From: JADJSS01 sp046329815
GTDB taxonomy: Bacteria > Bacteroidota > Bacteroidia > Chitinophagales > JADIYW01
Reading direction: 5' to 3'
Assembly: GCA_046329815.1 (NCBI GenBank)
Contig: JAXLTY010000002.1
Location: 186,001-250,000, forward strand
Length of the DNA: 64,000 nucleotides
The stretch's first letter is position 1; every line of letters starts with the position of its first letter. Below, piece after piece: positions 1 through 7,841 of the stretch. The notes beneath the pieces are model-generated. The model saw nothing but the letters and a program-made list of their open reading frames with translations, had not been told where the DNA came from and made no database searches. A program made the translations under genes and the position numbers.

Positions 1-2
1 AT

Positions 3-377
3 TGGAATGTGATGTCTGAAGTGTTAAAGCAAGCGAAAGCAGCGATTGTTTGCAGCGGAACGGCAACCTTAGAAACGGCTTTGCAAAACGTACCGCAAGT
101 GGTTTGCTACAAAACATCTTGGCTGAATTACCAGATTGGTAAACGCTTGGCAAAAGTAGATTTTATTTCGTTGCCGAACTTGATTGCAAATCAAAAAATA
201 GTGACAGAATTAATCCAGAATGACTGCACTGTAGAATCTATTCAAACAGAACTGAATAAATTACTACATGTATCAGCTACTGATTTTTATAAACCACTAA
301 TGGAAAAAATAGGAGAGAAAGGCGCTTCCGAAAAAGCAGCAAAACTCATACATGTATTATTAACCAATACAAAATAA
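3..377 (+). CDS. lpxB: lipid-A-disaccharide synthase, C-terminal part (cut by window start)
   Basis: The frame is open to the window edge, so this is the end of a longer gene. About 125 residues are visible. The segment SGTATLETAL, followed by a PQVVCYK strand and the SLPNLIANQKIVTELIQ stretch, is the nucleotide-sugar-binding C-terminal lobe typical of LpxB. LpxB condenses UDP-2,3-diacylglucosamine with lipid X at the inner membrane to make the lipid A disaccharide. The family is usually about 370-390 residues, so roughly two thirds lies upstream. The gene converges on rpmA, with a shared hairpin between them. The family call is firm; the true start cannot be seen. Confidence 0.9.
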   Translation, partial: WNVMSEVLKQAKAAIVCSGTATLETALQNVPQVVCYKTSWLNYQIGKRLAKVDFISLPNLIANQKIVTELIQNDCTVESIQTELNKLLHVSATDFYKPLMEKIGEKGASEKAAKLIHVLLTNTK

Positions 378-382
378 AAAAA

Positions 383-407
383 TCATCCAATTTGGATGAC
401 TTTTTTT
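383..407. terminator. bidirectional intrinsic terminator between lpxB and rpmA
   Basis: TCATCCAA and TTGGATGA form an 8-bp stem around a single T (383-399). A run of A (378-382) lies on the left and a run of seven T (401-407) on the right, so it can end lpxB on the plus strand and rplU-rpmA on the minus strand. Confidence 0.85.
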
Positions 408-433
408 ATTATTATTCTGAAACGAAGTTTGTA

Positions 434-682
434 TTATGATACAGAAACAAACGTTCTGTCTTTGAAACCTTTTTTGAACGATACTTTACCGTCAACTAAA
501 GCGAAGATCGTGTGATCTTTACCTAAACCAACGCCAACACCAGGATGGAATTTTGTTCCGCGCTGACGAATGATAATGTTTCCTGCAATTGCAGCTTGTC
601 CGCCGTATAATTTTACACCTAAGCGTTTGCTTTCTGATTCTCTACCGTTTCTTGAACTACCGACACCTTTCTTATGAGCCAT
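434..682 (-). CDS. rpmA: 50S ribosomal protein L27
   Basis: This is an 82-residue basic protein starting MAHKKGVGSSRNGRESESKR, the signature N-terminus of bacterial L27. The glycine-rich GNIIIRQRG and FHPGVGVGLGKDHTIFAL segments follow. L27 sits at the peptidyl transferase centre of the large subunit. Length matches the family. It follows rplU by 27 bases, the near-universal bacterial arrangement, and is probably transcribed from the rplU promoter. There is no Firmicutes-type cleavable N-terminal extension. Confidence 0.98.
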   Translation of the reverse strand: MAHKKGVGSSRNGRESESKRLGVKLYGGQAAIAGNIIIRQRGTKFHPGVGVGLGKDHTIFALVDGKVSFKKGFKDRTFVSVS

Positions 683-709
683 TTTATTTAGATTTTAATT
701 TTTTAACAA

Positions 710-1018
710 TTACGCGATTGCGTCGATTTTTACTTTTGTATAAGAAGCTCTAAAGCCGTTTTTAACTTTATAACCTTTTCTTCTTTTTTTCTTGAAAACG
801 ATAACTTTATCGCCTTTTTGGTGTTCAACGATTGTTGCTGACACTGAAGAACCACTGATAGTCGGCGCACCGATTGTAGTGCCTGCATCACCGGAAAGCA
901 TCAATACTTTGTCGAAGTTAACTTTATCACCAGCATTGCCATCCAATTTCAATACAAAAATCTCCTGATTTTGCGCTACTTTAAACTGATGACCACCTAT
1001 TTCTACTATTGCGTACAT
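710..1018 (-). CDS. rplU: 50S ribosomal protein L21
   Basis: A 102-residue protein starting MYAIVEIGGHQFKV, the hallmark L21 N-terminus. It has the central GDKVNFDKVLML segment and the basic C-terminal KKKRRKGYKVKNGFR. L21 binds 23S rRNA in the large subunit. The ATG at 1018 is preceded by a textbook Bacteroidota promoter giving a leader of roughly 15 bases. First gene of a two-gene operon with rpmA. Confidence 0.98.
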   Translation of the reverse strand: MYAIVEIGGHQFKVAQNQEIFVLKLDGNAGDKVNFDKVLMLSGDAGTTIGAPTISGSSVSATIVEHQKGDKVIVFKKKRRKGYKVKNGFRASYTKVKIDAIA

Positions 1019-1038
1019 AATTTTTTATTTTGGAGTTG

Positions 1039-1068
1039 CAAAGATAGTGATAAATTCTCGTTTTTCAA
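1039..1068 (-). promoter_or_regulatory. rplU-rpmA promoter
   Basis: Read on the minus strand, TTG (1068-1066) is followed after 19 bases by TATCTTTG (1046-1039). This matches the Bacteroidota primary sigma consensus (TTG, about 17-23 bases, TAnnTTTG). Confidence 0.85.
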
Positions 1069-1206
1069 GCGTTTTTTGTTGCTTTATTATTAAGTCCACA
1101 CATTTTCCACATAGTTAAGTGGTTTTGATTGTAATATATTGATTATTAGAAACTTAAAACTTATTTGCTTTCTGAATTCAGGAATAAATGGTGAAATTTG
1201 TATTTT

Positions 1207-1234
1207 TTTGACATCTATAATTGATCTACTTTTG
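1207..1234 (+). promoter_or_regulatory. promoter for candidate small RNA
   Basis: TTTG at 1207-1210 and TACTTTTG at 1227-1234 are separated by 16 bases and read on the plus strand. The -7 word matches TAnnTTTG exactly; the spacing is one base under the usual range. No coding frame follows. Confidence 0.55.
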
Positions 1235-1239
1235 AATAG

Positions 1240-1320
1240 ATTCTATGCCAAAAACGATTTTATCGATGATTTGGTTTGTAGTTTAGTTCAGGTGTGAGAC
1301 TCGTTTCTCACACTTTTTTT
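1240..1320 (+). ncRNA. candidate intergenic small RNA, about 80 nt
   Basis: In the gap between divergently placed rplU and the end of the PhoD-like gene, a plus-strand promoter (1207-1234) is followed by two hairpins. The first is CCAAA/TTTGG (1248-1252 with 1270-1274) enclosing CGAT/ATCG (1255-1258 with 1262-1265). The second is an intrinsic terminator, GTGTGAGA/TCTCACAC, with a T run. No plus-strand gene ends here that would need this terminator. Both ends are predicted by eye, and I do not recognise a known RNA family. Its 3' end just meets the stop codon of the opposing gene. Confidence 0.5.
1292..1320 (+). terminator. intrinsic terminator reading away from rplU
   Basis: GTGTGAGA (1292-1299) pairs with TCTCACAC (1306-1313) around a 6-base loop, followed by seven T. 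Only the plus strand has the T run, so it does not serve the minus-strand PhoD-like gene that ends at 1319. Confidence 0.75.
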
Positions 1321-2590
1321 ATTTCAAGTCATTAGCAAAAATTTCACGCGACCAAACAATATTTCCTTTTTTGTCTTTTAACTGGATCGTGCATTTTCGG
1401 TGTTGAGGTTCACCAGAAACCGTGATCTTACCATAGTTATACGTTGGGAAATAAGTGCCGGCAACTTTATTCGGATTTACATATTCTTTACTATTCTTAC
1501 TCAGTTTTATCGGATACATCGTCAGCGGCGAAGTCGTAAAATCATACAGCGGATACATACCTTTTTCTTCGATCTTCATCAGTTCACCGTGATGCCTGTC
1601 ACCGGAAATGAATACAATGCCGGTAATTCGGTGTTCTTTTATAAACGCAATCAGTTCTTTGTATTCTTTTTCCGTTTTATAAAAACATTCCAGCGTACTG
1701 ATCGGATTGAGCGCCTGCATACCGATGCAGATAAACTTAAACGTTGCTGTTGATTGCAATAATTCATTCTTCAGCCAATCTAACTGCGTTTTGCCTAAAA
1801 CCGTTCTATCATGTTCATTTTCATAGCGATCATCCAGCATGAAAAAACCACAATCTTGTTGCTCAAAAGTATAATAATTAAAAGCATCATTTTTAGGATT
1901 TGGCCAGAACTGCTGAAACACATTTAAAGAAGAACTTTTGTGCTTGAAAGTACCATCGCTGTTATCGCTGCCGTAGTCGTGGTCGTCCCAAATGGCGTAT
2001 TGCTGTTTGGAATGCAAGAAAGCGCTTACCTGTGTTTTGAGCCGCGTTTTAATATTGCGTTTCAACTGTGTTTTATATGAACGATAATCTAAAAAGTAAT
2101 ACAGATTATCGCCGAGCCACAACATGAAGTTAGCCGAGTCTTCTTTCATGTTATCAAAAATAGTTAAGCTGGTACCTGGTTTCATGGCAGCATTGGCACC
2201 GGTTGGAACGAACGCACAAGAACCAGCCAAAAAAGAAAAGTCGCTTACCGAATCGCTGTTGGTTTTCGTGGTGATTAACGGAAAAAATGTTTTGTTGTCA
2301 AAAGAATATTGAACGTTGTAGGATTGATTTTCTTGTAACGCATCAAAACGGCAATTGATTGGTAAGTAGTTTTTATAGCAGTGTTCTTTCTTATAAATAA
2401 ATACTTTTGTTTGTTCGTCTGAGTTCTTCAAATAAACAGTATCTGCATGTTTAAACAAACACCAGATATTAATTTCGTTTTTTGTGGTATGACCAACAAA
2501 CGGCTGCGATACCAATTGCTGCGCGTTTGCTTTTAAATTCAATAATTGAAATAATAAAATAATGAACAATGAACGATGCACAATGAACAA
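1319..2590 (-). CDS. PhoD-like alkaline phosphatase / metallophosphoesterase, secreted
   Basis: A 423-residue protein with an N-terminal hydrophobic signal segment ending near KANAQQ. The PhoD-family metal motifs follow in order: LAGSC, WLGDNLYY, WDDHDYG and a late SGDRHHGEL. Enzymes of this family hydrolyse phosphomono- or diesters in the periplasm or outside the cell using bound metals. The start is uncertain: the first possible codon is TTG at 2590, with GTG at 2581 as an alternative. Both lie inside a heptanucleotide repeat tract, which therefore encodes the front of the signal peptide. No operon partner is evident. Substrate cannot be read from sequence. Confidence 0.85.
   Translation of the reverse strand: MFIVHRSLFIILLFQLLNLKANAQQLVSQPFVGHTTKNEINIWCLFKHADTVYLKNSDEQTKVFIYKKEHCYKNYLPINCRFDALQENQSYNVQYSFDNKTFFPLITTKTNSDSVSDFSFLAGSCAFVPTGANAAMKPGTSLTIFDNMKEDSANFMLWLGDNLYYFLDYRSYKTQLKRNIKTRLKTQVSAFLHSKQQYAIWDDHDYGSDNSDGTFKHKSSSLNVFQQFWPNPKNDAFNYYTFEQQDCGFFMLDDRYENEHDRTVLGKTQLDWLKNELLQSTATFKFICIGMQALNPISTLECFYKTEKEYKELIAFIKEHRITGIVFISGDRHHGELMKIEEKGMYPLYDFTTSPLTMYPIKLSKNSKEYVNPNKVAGTYFPTYNYGKITVSGEPQHRKCTIQLKDKKGNIVWSREIFANDLK
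2561..2588. repeat. heptanucleotide tract A
   Basis: Four exactly phased 7-base units: AATGAAC, AATGAAC, GATGCAC, AATGAAC. The tract lies inside the 5' end of the PhoD-like gene and encodes part of its signal peptide on the minus strand. Confidence 0.85.
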
Positions 2591-2662
2591 TTTTTGGTTT
2601 TAGAATAATGTTATTCGCTTCATTTTATATTATTAATTAGATGCTATTTTTAATAGCCATGT

Positions 2663-2697
2663 CAATCGTTAATCGCACATCGTTAATCGTTAATCGA
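2663..2697. repeat. heptanucleotide tract B
   Basis: Five exactly phased 7-base units: CAATCGT, TAATCGC, ACATCGT, TAATCGT, TAATCGA. It starts about 10 bases beyond the stop codon of the M48 protease gene. The rest of the 2591-2707 gap shows nothing else recognisable. Confidence 0.85.
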
Positions 2698-2707
2698 CAA
2701 CAATCAT

Positions 2708-3958
2708 TTACTTCATCAAATTTCTCACGCGTTGCAACAGTGGCGGATGCGAATAATGAAAGAACACATACCATTTGTGCGGATTCAGATTAGACAAATT
2801 ATTCGCTGATAATTTACGCAGCGCGGAAACCAAATGCTCGCCGGTTCCTACATGTTCTTTTGCATAATTGTCTGCTTCAAATTCATTTTTGCGCGATAAG
2901 ATATTCATGAAGATACCGGTAATCATAGATATCGGACTGTATAATAAACTGAACGCAATTAAACCTAAATGAAAAACCGGAACATCGGTTTGCAGACCAA
3001 GCGCCTGTGATAATGCAGGTTTGTTGATGAAAATAGACAGTATAAAAAGGATCAAACCCATTTGCAATACACCAATGATCATGGATGTTTGGATATGTTT
3101 CATTTTGTAGTGACCAACTTCATGCGCGAGCACACTCACCAGTTCGTCGTCGCTTTGTTCTTTAATCAACGTATCATATAAAACAATTGTTTTTTTGCTG
3201 CCTAAACCGCTGAAGTAGGCATTGGCTTTAGTGCTGCGTTTCGAGCCATCGATCACAAAAATATTGGTCAGCGGAAAATTTACTTTCTGCGCGAATGCTT
3301 CAATCTGTTCGCGCAAAGTACCTTCTTCTAACGGATTTAATTTATTGAAAATAGGAACAATAACAGACGTATAGAACATCGAGAAGAAAATAGTGAACGC
3401 ACTGAAAATGATCCATGCATAAATCCAGAAGAATTTTCCGGCAACCATATAAAACCACACGAACGCACTCAGCAGCGCACCTCCGATAACAGCGCCTAGC
3501 ACATAACCTTTCAGTTTATCCATAATAAAAGTACCGATCGTCATTTTGTTGAAACCATATTTTTCTTCGATGACAAACGTGCCATACAAATCGAACGGCA
3601 GACCGATGATATCAGAAACAATAGCGAAGCAGCCGAAGAACAGCAACGCCTGCAAAATTGGATGCGAAGTGATGGCAGCTACTTGAAGATGCACCAGCGC
3701 AAAACCTTTCATAAACAAAAACACCATCGTCAGTGTGATGCTCAAAATGGAACTGATGCGACCGAGTTTTTTCAGCGCTTTGTGGTATTGCTGCGCCTTC
3801 ACGTATTTTTCTTCGTCGTAAATACCTTCCAGTTCTTTCGGAATCGGCTGATTCCACGAGTCATCGTTCAGGTAATCTAAATAAGATTCTAAAATGATCT
3901 CGAAAATAATAAAAGCGATGATGAGCCAGAAAATGAGCGAATAACCTTGTGTAAGCAT
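2708..3958 (-). CDS. M48 family (Ste24/CAAX-type) integral membrane zinc metalloprotease
   Basis: Multi-spanning membrane protein of 416 residues with zinc motif HEVGH in the context LVSVLAHEVGHYKMKH. A second-half glutamate region NEFEADNYAKEH supplies the third ligand, as in Ste24/HtpX-like M48 peptidases. Bacterial members sit in the inner membrane and degrade or process membrane proteins; the CAAX label is inherited from eukaryotic relatives. I chose ATG at 3958 (MLTQGYSLIFW) over an upstream ATG at 3988. The upstream one lies ahead of the TACTTTTG -7 element at 3963-3970 and would not be in the transcript. That promoter position implies an almost leaderless mRNA. Confidence 0.88.
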   Translation of the reverse strand: MLTQGYSLIFWLIIAFIIFEIILESYLDYLNDDSWNQPIPKELEGIYDEEKYVKAQQYHKALKKLGRISSILSITLTMVFLFMKGFALVHLQVAAITSHPILQALLFFGCFAIVSDIIGLPFDLYGTFVIEEKYGFNKMTIGTFIMDKLKGYVLGAVIGGALLSAFVWFYMVAGKFFWIYAWIIFSAFTIFFSMFYTSVIVPIFNKLNPLEEGTLREQIEAFAQKVNFPLTNIFVIDGSKRSTKANAYFSGLGSKKTIVLYDTLIKEQSDDELVSVLAHEVGHYKMKHIQTSMIIGVLQMGLILFILSIFINKPALSQALGLQTDVPVFHLGLIAFSLLYSPISMITGIFMNILSRKNEFEADNYAKEHVGTGEHLVSALRKLSANNLSNLNPHKWYVFFHYSHPPLLQRVRNLMK

Positions 3959-3962
3959 GCAG

Positions 3963-3988
3963 CAAAAGTACAAAAAATTATACGTCAA
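3963..3988 (-). promoter_or_regulatory. promoter of M48 protease gene, start codon at the expected transcription start
   Basis: TACTTTTG reads on the minus strand at 3970-3963, with a TTG at 3988-3986 after a short 15-base spacer. The expected start of transcription falls at about 3957, on or next to ATG 3958. Confidence 0.5.
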
Positions 3989-4021
3989 AGAGATGTCCTA
4001 AATTGCTGACCTTATTCTAAT

Positions 4022-4097
4022 CAAGATTTTTCCTTTCAGTCGAAATGACGGTTCTCGGTGAAGATTTGACACGCCAAAGAGGTGGCAGAGCTCTTTG
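4022..4097. repeat. dispersed GTCAT-type intergenic element plus hairpin
   Basis: Reading minus, 4050-4022 begins GTCATTTCGACTGAAAGG and runs to an AAATCTTG end, a form of a short dispersed element seen in other copies in this window. Next to it, CAAAGAG (4075-4081) and CTCTTTG (4091-4097) form a 7-bp stem. The 3989-4157 gap holds nothing else I can name. Confidence 0.55.
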
Positions 4098-4157
4098 ATG
4101 TGGTTGTAACAAAACTATGTATAATTGGAAATACAAATATCTAGTCTTTAGGCATTT

Positions 4158-5819
4158 TTAGCATCTACTCATCAAATACGTTGTTCCATCTAAAGTAATA
4201 TAAACGTTATTTCCATCAATATAGCCTGTAATTGACCCATCTGCGGTAGAAAAATTATTTCCTGTAAAGGTGACTTGATTAGAAGGTGAACCCGTTCCAC
4301 ATGGACAGGTCGGAGGCAGATCTCCTGTAACAGTACCAGGATTTGGACAAGTGACCACAGTATATGTAGGAGTTATATTAGTATAGGTACCTGCTTTTAC
4401 CAGCCCACTAACCGGATTCCCGTTTACAGTATATATATCAATGCTATATCCATTATAGCTAGTCTTGCAAGTCATTGTAGCACAACCAGTACCATTAGGA
4501 TTTGTACCTATATATGATGTATAACAAATGGTTGAAGTATTTCCTGAATAGCAATATTTTATGGTGTCGCCGCGTGTATTCACTGGTGTAACAGTAATTG
4601 GAAATTTACCAGAAAAAGTAGAAAAGCCATCGCTAAATGTATATTTGAGATAGTCAGAAATTTCGTTATTGGTGCTATTCTTGATTTTAATTTTTAATTG
4701 ACTATTTAAAAAATTTACAGATTGCAAATTTAGATTACTGTTATTTATACTAAAATTTATTTTAGTATAAATTTCCGGGATCATGGTGTTGCTTAATGTT
4801 GGGCTAACTGTAGGTAACTGAAATTTTGTAAATAATGAAAGATGAATAAACGGGAGATTATTAAGTGATAAAATTATGTTATTCGCCTTATCAATCCAAA
4901 AATTAAATTTATTGTACATATTAAAGAAATCAAGCAATTTGTCGGTTGCATTGTTTGCATCTGACAAAATTATTTTTCTGTCTTGGGTATTTAAACTTAT
5001 AATTTTTTCTGTTTCACTTTGAAACTCAATAGAATTTAAAGAACCTCTATCTAATTCACTAACTTCACCATCCATCATCAGGTTAATAGTTTTAAATCCT
5101 TGAGTATGAATTTTTTTTATAGATTTTATAACTGTATTCCAGGAAAGACCACAAGCGATTATGCCAAGTAACTTAATTTCAGCATCTCCATAATAAACAC
5201 CAACAATTCCAATTGTGAAAATAGAAACTCCAACAATTGATTTTTTTAATTCAGTATTGATATTGTCTGTAAATCTTCCGTTATAATTTTGAGTATAATC
5301 ATCCGCCATTATAAATTCGAACCAATTTTTATTAACTTTATAAAACAGTGCAAGATTATTCTTTTGATCGATTGATAATTCATTGAATGCATTATTAAAA
5401 GCATTGATATTATTAGCTAAAATCACAGACTCGCTCACACTGTCTAATGTTGGTGACAAATTATTAACATAATTTCTAAATGGCTTAATAGTATTTTCAG
5501 CGGTCTCAGTTAATATGGGTTTTTTAACAGCATATTTTCTTTTAATAGAATTTACTTGAAAATCATAAGTTCCTTCTGGCAAATTTCCTGGAATCATAAA
5601 GTGTAATTTGTCGTCTAAACCCTTTGCAATAATAACTTGGATTCCACCTATCTCTGTAGTGTATTCATCTTGATTAAAATTTTCCTGTCCAATGTCAATT
5701 GAAACTAATTGAAAATTATATACAGTTTCAGTAACAACATTATTTTGCTTTTTATCTTTACTACAAGCAGCAATTGTTAAAGCAATTAACAAAAGTGTAA
5801 AAATCTTTAAATTTTTCAT
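4158..5819 (-). CDS. hypothetical lipoprotein with cysteine-rich C-terminus
   Basis: 553 residues. The signal peptide ends in the lipobox LTIAAC (C19), followed by a charged SKDKKQNN spacer typical of Bacteroidota lipoproteins. The middle part is Asn/Leu/Ile-rich, with an unexpected hydrophobic stretch around residues 195-230 (VGVSIFTIGIVGVYYG and on). The last 140 residues switch to a Thr/Gly/Cys-rich, beta-prone region with about ten cysteines, including CPCGTG, and the protein ends in Cys. I recognise no family. The gene is AT-richer than its neighbours, so it may be an accessory gene. The internal hydrophobic segment could be a membrane hairpin or a buried core helix. Confidence 0.7.
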   Translation of the reverse strand: MKNLKIFTLLLIALTIAACSKDKKQNNVVTETVYNFQLVSIDIGQENFNQDEYTTEIGGIQVIIAKGLDDKLHFMIPGNLPEGTYDFQVNSIKRKYAVKKPILTETAENTIKPFRNYVNNLSPTLDSVSESVILANNINAFNNAFNELSIDQKNNLALFYKVNKNWFEFIMADDYTQNYNGRFTDNINTELKKSIVGVSIFTIGIVGVYYGDAEIKLLGIIACGLSWNTVIKSIKKIHTQGFKTINLMMDGEVSELDRGSLNSIEFQSETEKIISLNTQDRKIILSDANNATDKLLDFFNMYNKFNFWIDKANNIILSLNNLPFIHLSLFTKFQLPTVSPTLSNTMIPEIYTKINFSINNSNLNLQSVNFLNSQLKIKIKNSTNNEISDYLKYTFSDGFSTFSGKFPITVTPVNTRGDTIKYCYSGNTSTICYTSYIGTNPNGTGCATMTCKTSYNGYSIDIYTVNGNPVSGLVKAGTYTNITPTYTVVTCPNPGTVTGDLPPTCPCGTGSPSNQVTFTGNNFSTADGSITGYIDGNNVYITLDGTTYLMSRC

Positions 5820-5921
5820 AGTTTATAATAATTTCAACGAATATACAAAACTTAAAATAAGTTCTGCAATATATGATTAAGCGGTCGTTTTAGTGATTAA
5901 AAGGTATTGGAAACAAAACTA

Positions 5922-5938
5922 GCTCACATTTCGTGAGC
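5922..5938 (-). terminator. terminator downstream of the Q/N-rich protein gene
   Basis: GCTCAC (5922-5927) pairs with GTGAGC (5933-5938) around ATTTC. Reading minus, the stem is followed by AGTTTTGTTT. Confidence 0.6.
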
Positions 5939-5969
5939 CATTTCCCGTTTTATGGTTTTGCTTTATTTA

Positions 5970-6602
5970 TTATTCAGCGCTTTCTACAGTAGGTGATGAG
6001 TAAGAAGAGCTGTAGCTGTTGGTTGGTGTTAAAGCAGAATAAGACGATGTGCTGTATGCATTCGGATCGTAGTTGGCGTCGTTGCTTTGCACGGCTTCGC
6101 CGGTTGTGTTGTTGATGTAGTTGTTGCTGTAATTGCTGTTTAGTTTATATACGTTGCCGTTTGCGTCTTCGTAGTTTGCCTGATCGCGTATGTAATCGCT
6201 GTAGTTAGCAGACGTGCGGTCTAACGATGCTTGTTGCGCTGCATAACCGGAAGTATAATCTGCGCCGCTATTGTTTGCCGGTGTGTAGTTCCCACTGTTT
6301 TGCGGATAGTATTGTTGGTTAGCGTAACCTTGATTCGCATAACCTTGATTGTTTTGCGGTTGGTACGCGTTGTTTCCGCCAAACCATCTGCTGAAGAAAC
6401 CCTGGTTTTGTTGTGGCTGCTGTTGCTGCTGCGGATTTGGTCCGTATTGGTTTTGATGGTTTTGTTGTCCGTAGTAAGAGTCGTTAAAACCTTGTTCGAA
6501 TGATTGAGTAAACGATTTAGAACCGATTACTAATACTACTACGCAGATGCTGATGGCTGTTTTGTGCGCTGCGATGAATGTTTTGATTGCTGTTGTGTTC
6601 AT
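5970..6602 (-). CDS. single-pass membrane protein with Gln/Asn/Tyr-rich low-complexity domain
   Basis: About 210 residues from ATG 6602 (MNTTAIKTFIAAHKTAIS). A hydrophobic segment (ICVVVLVIG) comes near residues 18-28. A long Q/N/Y/S-rich tail follows, with poly-Gln, repeated NQGYANQGYANQQYY and a serine/tyrosine-rich end. An ATG at 6662 would add 20 residues but overlaps a near-consensus -7 word (CATCTTTG) at about 6655, so the downstream start is preferred. No family is recognised. The composition resembles prion-like or adhesive low-complexity domains; that is inference only. The 272-base gap upstream (6663-6934) shows only an AT-rich palindrome TTTTAAAT/ATTTAAAA and no gene. Confidence 0.65.
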   Translation of the reverse strand: MNTTAIKTFIAAHKTAISICVVVLVIGSKSFTQSFEQGFNDSYYGQQNHQNQYGPNPQQQQQPQQNQGFFSRWFGGNNAYQPQNNQGYANQGYANQQYYPQNSGNYTPANNSGADYTSGYAAQQASLDRTSANYSDYIRDQANYEDANGNVYKLNSNYSNNYINNTTGEAVQSNDANYDPNAYSTSSYSALTPTNSYSSSYSSPTVESAE

Positions 6603-6934
6603 GATGATTATTTTTAAGTTGTTTAAAATTTGTTGGTTTGTTTTGATAGTACAAAGATGCATCGGATTTTTGCCAGCCGAAAGGACAAAGTAGCCGTAAT
6701 AATTAGTTTGCAGAAAATAGTTATTTTAATTAACTTGTTGTTTTTCAGTATTTTAAATTATTTAAAACTAAATATCCTGAAATTACTTTGAAAATTTAAA
6801 TGCAGTTTTTTTCTGATGATTCAATTTACAGCGATGGATTAAACTAACAATAATTTGATATTTGAATTGCAATCTATTTTCTATCTTCATTGGCTGTAAA
6901 ATAATTCTATCATTCTGCTGTTTAATAATTACTT

Positions 6935-7834
6935 ATGTTATACCATACCGACAAGACGATCCTTTTTTTCAATGGCGAATTCAAGCATGTAAATGATTTT
7001 CGCGTGAGTCCGTTCAACCAGACTTTGCATTATGGCTACGGTGTTTTTGAAGGTTTGCGAGCATACAATAATCAGCAGAATCCTCATATTTTTAAGGTAA
7101 AACGCCACTTTGAGCGTCTGGCAAATTCAGCAGAGAAGTTTAGCATACACATGCCTTATACAGTACAGGAAATGATCAATTTCGCGTACGAATTGATTGA
7201 GCGCAACGAAATGAAAGAAGCATATATTCGTCCGTTGGTGTTCATGGATAAGAATATGACGCTGAAAGCACAGGACGCCGACAAACCAAATGTGTTGATG
7301 ACGTGTTGGAAATGGACGAAGTATTATCACTCGAACCACTTAAAAATTATGGTATCGAGCTGGCGCCGACCGCATCCGAAAACCATGCCTGTTGATATTA
7401 AAGCCACAGGAAATTATATCAATTCAATTCTTGCATCGCGTGAAGCACATCAGAATGGTTATGATGATGCGTTGTTGTTAGATGTGGAAGGTTATATTGC
7501 TTCCGGACCAGGCGCTTCTTTCTTTATGGAAAAGAACGGCAAGCTGATCGTGCCTGCGTTGCATAATATTTTTCCGGGTATTACGCGTTCTACTTTAATT
7601 GATATCGCCAAGCAAATGGGTATTGATGTAATTGAACGTAACTTCGGTATTGAAGAAGCGATTGAAGCTGACGGCGCATTTTTTACAGGTACTGCTACCG
7701 AAGTTGCCGGTATTGAAAGCATCAACGGACACAAACTGAAACTAAATTGGGAAGATACCATCGGTCATTTGCTGCACAACCGATATAAGCGTATTGTTTC
7801 CGGAAAAGACACCAACTTTTTGGAATACTTTTAA
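6935..7834 (+). CDS. ilvE: branched-chain amino acid aminotransferase (class IV)
   Basis: A 299-residue fold-type IV PLP enzyme. Visible motifs are GYGVFEGLRAY at residues 34-44 and DIKATGNYINS with the PLP lysine at K156. The DALLLDVEGYIASGPGASFF segment and the phosphate-binding FTGTATEV follow. It transfers amino groups between Leu/Ile/Val and 2-oxoglutarate in the cytosol. Length agrees with IlvE (about 300). D-amino-acid transaminase or aminodeoxychorismate lyase are less likely given the GYGVFEGLR motif. It stands alone and converges on the next gene with a 7-base gap. Confidence 0.9.
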   Translation: MLYHTDKTILFFNGEFKHVNDFRVSPFNQTLHYGYGVFEGLRAYNNQQNPHIFKVKRHFERLANSAEKFSIHMPYTVQEMINFAYELIERNEMKEAYIRPLVFMDKNMTLKAQDADKPNVLMTCWKWTKYYHSNHLKIMVSSWRRPHPKTMPVDIKATGNYINSILASREAHQNGYDDALLLDVEGYIASGPGASFFMEKNGKLIVPALHNIFPGITRSTLIDIAKQMGIDVIERNFGIEEAIEADGAFFTGTATEVAGIESINGHKLKLNWEDTIGHLLHNRYKRIVSGKDTNFLEYF

Positions 7835-7841
7835 TCGTAAT

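Noticed and set aside
3959..3988. Upstream ATG for the M48 gene
   Set aside because: It would start ahead of the -7 element and add MTYNFLYFCC, which includes the promoter sequence itself.
6663..6934. Possible gene or RNA in the gap before ilvE
   Set aside because: Stops occur in all frames and only an AT-only palindrome (TTTTAAAT/ATTTAAAA) is visible; no tRNA-like fold.
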